A DNA stretch of 17,782 nucleotides from SAR202 cluster bacterium. GTDB taxonomy: Bacteria; Chloroflexota; Dehalococcoidia; Lucifugimonadales; UBA826. The notes beneath the pieces are model-generated. The model saw nothing but the letters and a program-made list of their open reading frames with translations. It made no database searches and had not been told where the DNA came from. Within the stretch, counting starts at the first letter, position 1; each line of letters opens with the position of its first letter. The stretch spans positions 1 to 17,782 of the forward strand of contig VFFY01000069.1 in NCBI GenBank assembly GCA_009392675.1, in the 5' to 3' direction. Below, one piece after another: positions 1-5,547 of the stretch. The position numbers and the translations under genes are program-made.

Positions 1-82
1 CGGACGACCAGAACTCACTTGATTTAAGACTTTCCTGGAATGATTAATTATTCACATGAGGGGGAGAGAACATACAGGTTGG

Positions 83-391
83 CTATGACCTAGGCCTGTA
101 ATGAACGGGCAAAGCACCCTTCTGGGCCGGGGAAAATGGAAGTAAAGCCAAGTGGCGGGCTTTTTTCACAGCTTTTGCCAAAGATCTTTGACATTTCGCA
201 CACATGCCACTTTTTCGACGAGCCTCTATCATGTATCTTTCTGAAAGAAATTTCTTAATATAATCAACATCCTTATAGTCCAATTCCTTTTTATCCACGC
301 ACGGTTGGCAAAATTTCCGACGTGAATAAAAGCGTGGGCGACCTCCACCTCCAGGCCTTCTTTGCGGGGTGGTTTCTCTTCCTGTTGTCAT
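83..391 (-). CDS. rpsR: 30S ribosomal protein S18
   Basis: Small-subunit ribosomal protein S18, which binds 16S rRNA next to S6 on the platform. The 102-residue product carries the family core: the CAKCQRSLAKAVKKARHLAL stretch near residues 64-83 followed by LLPF. It has two CxxC pairs (FCQPC and CAKC, cysteines at about 28, 31, 64 and 67), so it looks like the zinc-ribbon (C+) form. The N-terminal 20 residues are basic and Gly/Pro rich, and there is a basic tail after LLPF. I chose the ATG at 391 because GGAG lies 7 bases upstream; an in-frame TTG directly before it (394) is too close to that GGAG. It is the last gene of the rpsF-ssb-rpsR operon, 54 bases after ssb. No convincing terminator follows in positions 1-82. 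Identification is secure. Confidence 0.97.
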   Translation of the reverse strand: MTTGRETTPQRRPGGGGRPRFYSRRKFCQPCVDKKELDYKDVDYIKKFLSERYMIEARRKSGMCAKCQRSLAKAVKKARHLALLPFSPAQKGALPVHYRPRS

Positions 392-445
392 CAATAGACT
401 CCGATTTAGTTACTATACTTACGAAAAGTTATGAATTTCTGTCGA

Positions 446-934
446 TCACCAAGGCAAATCATCTTCGATTTCACCTTCACCTTCAATTGAAGGGCTTGTA
501 GAGGAAGACCCTGTAGAATCAGGTGAAGGGCTTGTAGAGGAAGACCCTGTAGAATCAGGAATGGATCCTCCTTCTGAAAATCCTCCCGATGAACTCGCAT
601 TCGCGCCTCTGCTATCGATGAATCGAACCTCAGAAGCATTCACGTCAAGAGATACCCTTGTTTCTCCATCATTTCCTACATATGTACGGCTACTGAGGCG
701 GCCTTCTACATATACTTTACTCCCTCGTTGCAGATATTGATTGCATGTTTCTGCCAACCTATTCCAAGCGCTAATCCGAAACCATTCAGTTTCCTCTCTA
801 TTCTCCCCATCAGAGGCTTTGTACCGGCGATTTGTTGCGACAGTGAATGAGGTTACCGGGTTTCCGTTAGGCGTGTACCTCATTTCAGGATCAGATCCTA
901 AATTCCCAATTATGAGTATCTTATTCATAGTCAT
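446..934 (-). CDS. ssb: Single-stranded DNA-binding protein
   Basis: Homotetrameric-type bacterial SSB that coats single-stranded DNA in replication, recombination and repair. Residues 1-108 form the OB fold (start MTMNKILIIGNLGSDPE, then WFRISAWNRLAE and VYVEGRL). A Ser/Gly/Pro-rich disordered linker follows, ending in an acidic tip, EDDLPW. The tip is the site where partner proteins dock; it ends in Trp instead of the more usual Phe (DIPF type). The linker contains two adjacent copies of a 12-residue unit, PDSTGSSSTSPS, encoded by a nearly perfect 36-bp tandem repeat. The ATG at 934 has a strong GAGGGGG ribosome site 6 bases upstream; a second ATG two codons later is possible. It sits between rpsF and rpsR, the standard bacterial arrangement, and is 162 residues long. 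Confidence 0.97.
   Translation of the reverse strand: MTMNKILIIGNLGSDPEMRYTPNGNPVTSFTVATNRRYKASDGENREETEWFRISAWNRLAETCNQYLQRGSKVYVEGRLSSRTYVGNDGETRVSLDVNASEVRFIDSRGANASSSGGFSEGGSIPDSTGSSSTSPSPDSTGSSSTSPSIEGEGEIEDDLPW
488..559. repeat. 36-bp tandem duplication inside ssb linker
   Basis: Two head-to-tail copies, 488-523 and 524-559, are identical over their full length by eye. Because the unit is a multiple of three, each copy adds the same 12 residues (PDSTGSSSTSPS) to the disordered SSB linker and the frame is kept. The identity at third codon positions points to a recent duplication or slippage event. Confidence 0.93.
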
Positions 935-958
935 ATCAAACCCCCTCTCTAACGAGAA

Positions 959-1252
959 TTACACTTTTGATATCAAATGTACCAATACATCTTGATTTGC
1001 ATTCAAAGTCCTTACCAACTCTTTGACGTCAGATGAATCCATTGAAATATCAGCTTTGTAATAGCTTCCTTCCTGAAAGGTGTTTACCAAGTACGAAAGC
1101 CTTTTCACGCCCCATTCTTCCCTACCTGTAACCTCTCCACCCGACGAGGTGATAACATCCGCGATACCGTCCACAATTACTGTAGCCTCAGCCTCGGTTG
1201 AAACTGGGGACAGGGCCATTACCAACTCATATTTTCGTTTTCTCTCAGCCAA
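959..1252 (-). CDS. rpsF: 30S ribosomal protein S6
   Basis: Ribosomal protein S6, partner of S18 on the 30S platform. The core is recognisable from RKYELVMALSP near the start through GREEWGVKRLSYLVNTFQEGSYY and the C-terminal VLVHLISKV. The frame is open further upstream, to 1336 with an ATG at 1312, but those 20-28 extra residues match nothing in S6. They also overlap a strong extended -10 promoter at 1292-1300, so they would not be on the transcript. I therefore place the start at the TTG at 1252, which gives MAERKRKYELV and a 97-residue protein, the normal family size; GGAG lies about 10 bases upstream. It heads the S6-SSB-S18 operon, with 24 bases before ssb. Confidence 0.93.
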   Translation of the reverse strand: MAERKRKYELVMALSPVSTEAEATVIVDGIADVITSSGGEVTGREEWGVKRLSYLVNTFQEGSYYKADISMDSSDVKELVRTLNANQDVLVHLISKV

Positions 1253-1291
1253 AGCCAGAACACTCCAATGATTATTTTTTAGCCAACCGTC

Positions 1292-1321
1292 AGTATAGCA
1301 CGCTGAAGGCATCCTCAACAA
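1292..1321 (-). promoter_or_regulatory. Promoter of rpsF-ssb-rpsR (extended -10)
   Basis: On the minus strand the -10 box TATACT (1292-1297) is preceded by TG and one base, giving the extended form TGCTATACT. A -35-like TTGTTG lies at 1316-1321 with an 18-bp spacer. Transcription would start near 1285, about 30 bases before the TTG start of rpsF. This supports the short rpsF start. The element is read by eye from consensus. Confidence 0.65.
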
Positions 1322-1425
1322 TTTCAATTCCAGCATAAAATCCCGTCTATTTCATACCTGAAGAATGCAAAAGTCTAAGGCTAAATGATAAGATTCCTTG
1401 AAATTAAAAGTTCTTGGAGATATTA

Positions 1426-2226
1426 ATGGCCTTCAAAGAAAATCCTAGTGTTTATCTGGTCACTAAACCTGCTATTAATTGGCCTCAAATCGCTAACTTT
1501 TTTGAAGAAGAGAATGTACCTCCCATCCCTGACTCGGTGAGGGCTGGTGACGACGAATCAGCTGCTGTTATAGAGATATCGGCAAGAATGTGTTACATGA
1601 GCTACGGCAGGGGTCGCAGAGACATCACTGATTTTATAAACAATCTATTGAGCTCAAAAGATGGAAGTGTTTTTGAACACGTAAATTACGGTTTGATCGT
1701 GACCGGCGTTTCTAGAAGCCTTACTCACGAATTAGTTCGGCATCGAGCAGGATTTGCTTACAGTCAAAGATCTCAGAGATACGTGGACGAAACAGAGGGA
1801 ACATTTGTTATTCCACCAGCCTTGTCCTCAAAAAGAGATTTCACAAAGGAAGCGAGAAAAGTATTAGATGACGCGTTGGTACATGCAGCTGAAAGTTATA
1901 CTGAACTAGTGACTGCCCTAGAAAAATCGTTGCCGAAATCAATATTCGACAGCAATACCGATAGAAGAAAAGCTATAAGGCAAGCAGCCAGATCGGTTTT
2001 ACCAAATGCAACTGAAACGAAAATTTTCATTACCGCAAATGTGAGAGCATTAAGGCATTTCATTGAATTAAGGGGTGCCAATTTTGCTGATTGGGAAATA
2101 AGATTTCTCGCAATTGAAATACTTAAATTACTTCGGGTTGAAGCTCCATTATTATTTGGTGATTTTCTAATTGAGGACCTTGAGGATGGCACCCAGATAA
2201 CATATCCAAAATACTCCAAAGTTTAA
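1426..2226 (+). CDS. thyX: Flavin-dependent thymidylate synthase ThyX
   Basis: FAD- and NADPH-dependent thymidylate synthase that methylates dUMP to dTMP using methylenetetrahydrofolate; unrelated to ThyA. The signature RHR at residues 105-107 is followed by AGFAYSQRSQRYVDE. In the classic motif seven residues separate RHR from the serine (RHRx7S); here I count eight. The C-terminal dUMP/flavin region IELRGANFADWEIR (213-226) is present but differs from the common HAQWEIR form. At 266 residues it is longer than many ThyX proteins, with an N-terminal extension of about 40 residues. The ATG at 1426 has GGAG 6 bases upstream, so the TTG at 1414, which overlaps that site, is rejected. It is divergent from rpsF and appears monocistronic. 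Family assignment is firm; the motif spacing suggests a divergent branch. Confidence 0.93.
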   Translation: MAFKENPSVYLVTKPAINWPQIANFFEEENVPPIPDSVRAGDDESAAVIEISARMCYMSYGRGRRDITDFINNLLSSKDGSVFEHVNYGLIVTGVSRSLTHELVRHRAGFAYSQRSQRYVDETEGTFVIPPALSSKRDFTKEARKVLDDALVHAAESYTELVTALEKSLPKSIFDSNTDRRKAIRQAARSVLPNATETKIFITANVRALRHFIELRGANFADWEIRFLAIEILKLLRVEAPLLFGDFLIEDLEDGTQITYPKYSKV

Positions 2227-2325
2227 TTGGTCCAGTATTTTAATTAGGGGTCTTGATCCTGGCTATATTCCATCTGGTTATGTTCCATAATGTAATAAAC
2301 CCACCGTAATAGGGAGAACGTACCG

Positions 2326-2796
2326 TTGTCAGAGATATTTGAACCCCGTGGCAAACCTAAGAAGGCTGATACATATTTGGCATGGATTCTTCCTCAGGAA
2401 ACGCTAGAACCTCATCTAATAGTCAGGCAATCTGAAAAAGAAGCATGGAAAATTGCAGATGAACTGCTATGTCAAACCTCTAAATCTGTCTTGAAACAAA
2501 GAGGTAAATCTTCCGAAAACACCAGTATGGTAGGTCAAAGATCTCAATCCCAGCGATATGAAAATAACAAAATGGGCACACATTTATGGAATGGAATATC
2601 CAATGTTCGAGTTAATTGCGGGACAGCCATTGTTGGAAATGTAGAACAGGTCTCAGAAGAGCTGCTTAGCTATTGGCAGCTTGGAATAGATGAGTTTATA
2701 TTGTCCGGGTTTCCTCATGTTACTGAATGCAACATAGTTTCAGAGCAATTATTGCCTGTCCTTATAGACAAAATAACCCAGGAGTTAAGAGTATGA
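2326..2796 (+). pseudogene. Truncated SsuD-like LLM monooxygenase remnant
   Basis: The 156-residue frame matches only the C-terminal part of luciferase-like FMNH2-dependent alkanesulfonate monooxygenases (SsuD group). Recognisable blocks are KKADTYLAW, HLIVRQSEKEAWKIADELL, SMVGQRSQSQR, HLWNGISNVRVNCGTAIVG and LGIDEFILSGFPHV. About 190-200 residues of the N-terminal barrel are missing, and roughly 25-30 residues normally lying between the YLAW and HLIVR blocks also appear deleted. The remaining frame has no stop and keeps a plausible GGGAG site 9 bases before a TTG at 2326. Its stop overlaps the next gene's start as ATGA. Without the barrel it should not bind flavin productively, so I call it a decayed gene; a shortened protein with a new role cannot be excluded. 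Family placement is from remembered SsuD sequence. Confidence 0.7.
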
Positions 2797-3575
2797 AATG
2801 GCTAAGATGCCAAACAAAAGATGAAACCTTCTATGGTCTCTTAAACGATAATATCGTATCCAAAGTTCATGGGTCACCATTTGATGGGTATGAGCAAACC
2901 ACTCAAAAATTCCCGATTGAAGAAGTGAAAATATTACCCCCAGTTATACCGAAAACTTTCTACGCTGCGGGGATAAATTACAAAAAACATGTCTTAGAGG
3001 CAGCATCTCTACTGAACAGGAAACCCAATTTACCTGAAAAGGCTGATATTGGATATAGAGCCAATAATGCAATCATAGGCCACGGAGATCCCATAGTCAT
3101 ACCCAGGGACGCAACAGATAAAATTCATTACGAAGCTGAGCTGGTAGTGGTTATAGGAAAAGTCGCTAAAAATGTTTCAATGGAAGATTCTCTAAAGTAT
3201 GTTTTGGGATATACGGTGGGTAATGACGTCAGCGAGAGAACATGGCAGGCCTCTGATAGAACGTTATGGCGTGCGAAAAATACTGACACGTTTAAGCCTA
3301 TGGGACCTTGGATTGAAACAGAAGCAAGCCTCAATGAAATGGTGACAACCGTGAGGCTTAATGGTCAGGAAACTATTTCGTTTGACACTAACGACATGAT
3401 TTTTGGAGTAGAAAAATACATATCGGAAATTACCAGGTACCTAACTTTACACCCTGGAGACGTGATCTGGATGGGCACCGATGGTACGTCCAAGGATATG
3501 AAAAATGGCGATACATGTGAAATTGAAATTTCAGGTGTAGGCACACTTAGTAACCCCGTCATCAAGGATAGTTAG
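2793..3575 (+). CDS. Fumarylacetoacetate hydrolase (FAH) family protein
   Basis: Cytosolic metal-dependent hydrolase or decarboxylase of the FAH fold, acting on C-C bonds of keto acids in aromatic or related catabolism; the exact substrate cannot be read from sequence. The 260-residue product has the N-terminal cap (1-50), the entry strand TFYAAGINYKKHVLE (55-69), metal ligands Glu114 and Glu116 in HYEAEL, Asp145 in TVGNDVSERTWQ, the conserved RAKNTDTFKPMGPW (160-173) and the closing PGDVIWMGTDGTS. The ATG at 2793 has GGAG 8 bases upstream and overlaps the previous stop as ATGA, so translation is coupled to the monooxygenase remnant. A longer in-frame start (2727) lies inside that gene and is rejected. 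A phosphotriesterase-like gene follows after 37 bases, so all three probably share one transcript. Confidence 0.9.
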   Translation: MKWLRCQTKDETFYGLLNDNIVSKVHGSPFDGYEQTTQKFPIEEVKILPPVIPKTFYAAGINYKKHVLEAASLLNRKPNLPEKADIGYRANNAIIGHGDPIVIPRDATDKIHYEAELVVVIGKVAKNVSMEDSLKYVLGYTVGNDVSERTWQASDRTLWRAKNTDTFKPMGPWIETEASLNEMVTTVRLNGQETISFDTNDMIFGVEKYISEITRYLTLHPGDVIWMGTDGTSKDMKNGDTCEIEISGVGTLSNPVIKDS

Positions 3576-3612
3576 GCCTCAGTCAAAAAATACGACTTAT
3601 GGAGAAGATACT

Positions 3613-4569
3613 ATGAGCAAGGTAGAATCAGTTTTGGGCCCGATGGAGACTTCTGATTTAGGTTTCACTTTGTCGCACGAACATATCGTTGTCAGTTCTG
3701 CTGGGATACCTCAAATATATCCGGAATTCATCCAACGAGAAGATTCAATAACTGAGGCAATAAAGGTTCTTTCCGAAGCAAAGGATGAAGGCCTTGACTC
3801 GATAATTGATGTAACGACCCTCGACCTCGGCAGGGATATAGATATGTTGGCAAAAGTGTCAAAAGAATCGGGAGTGAACATAATATGTGCTACTGGAACA
3901 TGGAGGGACATACCTAGAGTATTTTGGAATGCTTCGGTAGATAGTGTCGCGACCCTATACAAAAGAGAAATAACAACAGGAATTGAAGGTACCAATATAA
4001 AAGCTGGGATAATTAAAGTCGCTAATGATGTTGGAGGAGTTACCAGAGAGGGAGAAGTCATACTCAGGGCAGCAGCACGGGCCCAAAAAGAAACCGGGGT
4101 TCCAATATCCACCCATACCTGGGCCCCTGATCGTGTCGGCGAGCAACAGGTCAGAGTTTTTGAAGATGAAAAAGTTGACTTAAATAGGGTTTACATCGGA
4201 CACAGTAACGACACCATGGACATACATTATCTAGAAAGCCTACTCGATAAAGGTGTTTGGATAGGACTCGACAGGTATCCAGGAGGCAGAACTATGGAAA
4301 CTCCGAATTGGGAGCAGAGAACCGATACTGCCATGAGACTAATAGCAGACGGCTATGGAAAAAGAATCATGCTAGGGCACGACTGGTCAGTCAGACTCAG
4401 CATAGATTCAAAAGAAGGGCAAACGAGTCGATCAAAGTATAATCCGGACGGATATTTATTCATAACTCGGCAAGTTCTACCTAGACTTAAAGACTTGGGC
4501 GCATCAGAAGAAGATATACAAAACATTATGGTTGATAACCCAAGAAGGTTTTTTGAGGGGGGAAACTAA
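3613..4569 (+). CDS. Phosphotriesterase-family metal-dependent hydrolase
   Basis: TIM-barrel hydrolase of the amidohydrolase superfamily, phosphotriesterase group, which also includes lactonases and related esterases. All expected ligands of the two-metal centre are visible in the 318-residue protein: His22 and His24 (SHEH), the lysine normally carboxylated (Lys135 in AGIIKVAND), His168 (STHTW), His197 (YIGHSND) and Asp257 (LGHDW). The ending SEEDIQNIMVDNPRRFF is typical of the group. An active enzyme is therefore likely, but the substrate (lactone, ester or organophosphate) is not determined. The ATG has GGAG 8 bases upstream. It is third in the run after the monooxygenase remnant and the FAH gene, consistent with a small catabolic operon. 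A strong hairpin begins at its stop codon. Confidence 0.9.
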   Translation: MSKVESVLGPMETSDLGFTLSHEHIVVSSAGIPQIYPEFIQREDSITEAIKVLSEAKDEGLDSIIDVTTLDLGRDIDMLAKVSKESGVNIICATGTWRDIPRVFWNASVDSVATLYKREITTGIEGTNIKAGIIKVANDVGGVTREGEVILRAAARAQKETGVPISTHTWAPDRVGEQQVRVFEDEKVDLNRVYIGHSNDTMDIHYLESLLDKGVWIGLDRYPGGRTMETPNWEQRTDTAMRLIADGYGKRIMLGHDWSVRLSIDSKEGQTSRSKYNPDGYLFITRQVLPRLKDLGASEEDIQNIMVDNPRRFFEGGN

Positions 4570-4730
4570 AAGCACCCGCAGTAGTAAACCTACTCCGAGT
4601 GCTTTACATGTGGAGGCGTTCCAGAGAACACCTACCTGGTCGACCTCCTACTACTACTATCCAACGCGACTTACCTCCTTTTAGAAGACCCTCTGTAAAC
4701 TTTCATCCACCCGTGCATTTCTGTCTTCAA
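4563..4730 (-). ncRNA. Candidate structured small RNA, minus strand
   Basis: The gap between two plus-strand genes holds three successive hairpins: arms 4684-4689/4723-4728 (6 bp, GAAGAC/GTCTTC), 4612-4648 (GGAGG and CCAG paired with CTGG and CCTCC around a 4x4 internal loop), and 4569-4605 (see terminator entry). In the last two, strand-specific G-U pairs form only if the minus strand is transcribed; on the plus strand these become C-A mismatches. A TATAAT box on the minus strand at 4736-4741 would start a transcript near 4729, giving roughly 165 nt. Two GGAGGT strings and an AGTAGTAGTAG run lie between the hairpins. I do not recognise a known family (not SRP, 6S, tmRNA or tRNA). An opposite-strand RNA or untranslated leader remains possible. 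Confidence 0.4.
4568..4605 (-). terminator. Strong hairpin, likely terminator of the minus-strand RNA
   Basis: On the minus strand AAAGCACUCG pairs with CGGGUGCUUU (10 bp including one U-G). After a G-G mismatch, AGUAG pairs with CUACU around a 5-nt loop. The helix is followed by a short run of four Ts (GTGCTTTTAG). On the plus strand the stem is weaker and followed by TTTACATG, but it could still act after the phosphotriesterase-like gene, so a two-way terminator is possible. Confidence 0.5.
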
Positions 4731-4735
4731 TGATC

Positions 4736-4741
4736 ATTATA
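4736..4741 (-). promoter_or_regulatory. -10-like box for the minus-strand RNA
   Basis: TATAAT on the minus strand, perfectly matching the -10 consensus, lies just upstream of the first hairpin. The -35 region 17-18 bases away (TTCCAA or TCCAAT) is poor and overlaps the palindrome at 4758-4772, so any promoter may need an activator. It is suggestive only. Confidence 0.35.
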
Positions 4742-4751
4742 TACACGGGCA

Positions 4752-4776
4752 TAATAAAATTGGAAACCAATTATTA
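4752..4776. promoter_or_regulatory. Palindrome upstream of VOC gene, possible operator
   Basis: The core AATTGGAAACCAATT (4758-4772) is a perfect 6-bp inverted repeat around AAA. Flanking TAATA and ATTA extend the symmetry to about 10 bp per arm with one bulged A. It lies between the candidate RNA promoter on the minus strand and the VOC gene start on the plus strand, where a repressor or activator could control both. No known regulator site is recognised. Confidence 0.4.
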
Positions 4777-4804
4777 ACTAAATTCGAAGTAAAATAGGGG
4801 AATC

Positions 4805-5164
4805 ATGATCAAATTTTCAGGGGCAATCATATGGACATATGACTTAGGGCGCCTAAGACATTTTTATGAGGATATCCTAGGTCTTAACCCCCACTCCGTG
4901 AAAGACCATTTCATTGCCTACAAATGGGGGAACCTCAGGTTTAGCATCGGATCGCATTCAGAGATAACAGATAATTCCATAGAACCTCTAAGAATAATGT
5001 TGAATTTTGATGTCAAAAATATCAAAAATTTTGCCAATAGCCTCAAACGTAACGATGTAAAGTTTCTTAGGGAACCAGAAAAAGAACATTGGGGCGGGTG
5101 GGTCTGCACATTTCAAGACCCAGATGGAAATACCATTCAACTTCTTCAACAACCGGATCACTAA
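4805..5164 (+). CDS. VOC-superfamily (glyoxalase-like) protein
   Basis: Small 119-residue protein of the vicinal oxygen chelate fold: two beta-alpha-beta-beta-beta modules, seen as TYDLGRLRHFYEDILGL (11-27) with the following KWGNLRFSIG, and then NFDVKNIKNFANSL with FQDPDGNTIQLLQQP (103-117). Members include dioxygenases, glyoxalases and resistance proteins that bind a divalent metal. The glutamate expected in the DPDGNxIEL strand is a glutamine here, and no histidine is seen in the first strand (FSGAIIW). Metal-dependent catalysis is therefore doubtful, and a binding role is as likely. The ATG has GGGG 4 bases upstream. It stands alone on the plus strand and its stop codon overlaps the stop of the convergent aroH. 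Confidence 0.8.
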   Translation: MIKFSGAIIWTYDLGRLRHFYEDILGLNPHSVKDHFIAYKWGNLRFSIGSHSEITDNSIEPLRIMLNFDVKNIKNFANSLKRNDVKFLREPEKEHWGGWVCTFQDPDGNTIQLLQQPDH

Positions 5165-5532
5165 TCATCCTCGAATTCTCGCTTCCGAAGATTGACAGCA
5201 TCTCGAAGATATATATTCACAATATCAGTAGGGTTTTTGTCAGTATTAACATGCACCATAACACGGATGCATTTCGGCAATGCCCCAGGAACTTTCATTT
5301 CATGAGAACACATTAGAGCAACATTTACCCAACCAATTTTCCTGGCCGCCACTGGAGGAAATTCAGCATTCAAATCTTGAGTCGTTGTAAAAAAAGCGCT
5401 AATAATATCATCAACTTTCAGAGAGTTTTCTTTTATTATTAAATCCAACATTTCGGCAGTAGCAGCAAGAATTTCCTCTGAACTATTACTTGGAGATGTT
5501 GTCGCACCTCTTATGGCCTGTACTTTAGACAT
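5161..5532 (-). CDS. aroH: Chorismate mutase, AroH type
   Basis: Monofunctional chorismate mutase that converts chorismate to prephenate on the way to phenylalanine and tyrosine, with the trimeric AroH fold known from Bacillus subtilis rather than the helical AroQ fold. Length (123 residues) and landmarks match: IRGATT near the start with Arg8, TTTQDLNAEFPPVAARKIGW (49-68) including Arg64, CSHEM with Cys75 and Glu78, LPKCIRVMVHVNTD with Arg90, and Tyr108. These correspond to the active-site residues of the B. subtilis enzyme. The ATG has GAGAGG 5 bases upstream. It follows trpA by 15 bases, so the phenylalanine/tyrosine and tryptophan branches meet in one transcript. Its TAG overlaps the stop of the convergent VOC gene by 2 bases. 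Confidence 0.94.
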   Translation of the reverse strand: MSKVQAIRGATTSPSNSSEEILAATAEMLDLIIKENSLKVDDIISAFFTTTQDLNAEFPPVAARKIGWVNVALMCSHEMKVPGALPKCIRVMVHVNTDKNPTDIVNIYLRDAVNLRKREFEDD

Positions 5533-5547
5533 TACAACCTCTCTGTT

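Noticed and set aside
1..82. A further gene downstream of rpsR
   Set aside because: The short minus-strand stretch has several stops and no recognisable start with a ribosome site; nothing can be supported.
73..100. TACAGG/CCTGTA inverted repeat across the rpsR stop as a terminator
   Set aside because: The stem is only 6 bp with a 16-base loop and no T-run follows on the minus strand.
2261..2288. Imperfect direct repeat GGCTATATTCCAT / GGTTATGTTCCAT upstream of the monooxygenase remnant
   Set aside because: Only two AT-rich copies with 11 of 13 matches; too weak to call an operator without comparative data.
3711..4112. 133-residue minus-strand frame opposite the phosphotriesterase-like gene
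   Set aside because: It is a shadow of a well-supported gene; composition is artificial and no ribosome site or family is seen. The same applies to other long antisense frames opposite thyX, lysC and mutS2.
4653..4681. Possible leader peptide MDSSSRRSTR on the minus strand after AAGGAGG, suggesting serine attenuation together with the hairpin at 4569-4605
   Set aside because: No gene follows on the minus strand for it to control, and the ten-codon TTG-started frame is easily explained by the AGT repeats.
4570..4690. tRNA, SRP RNA, 6S or tmRNA
   Set aside because: No cloverleaf with a T-loop, no SRP apical motif, no closing stem joining the two ends, and no tmRNA acceptor features were found.
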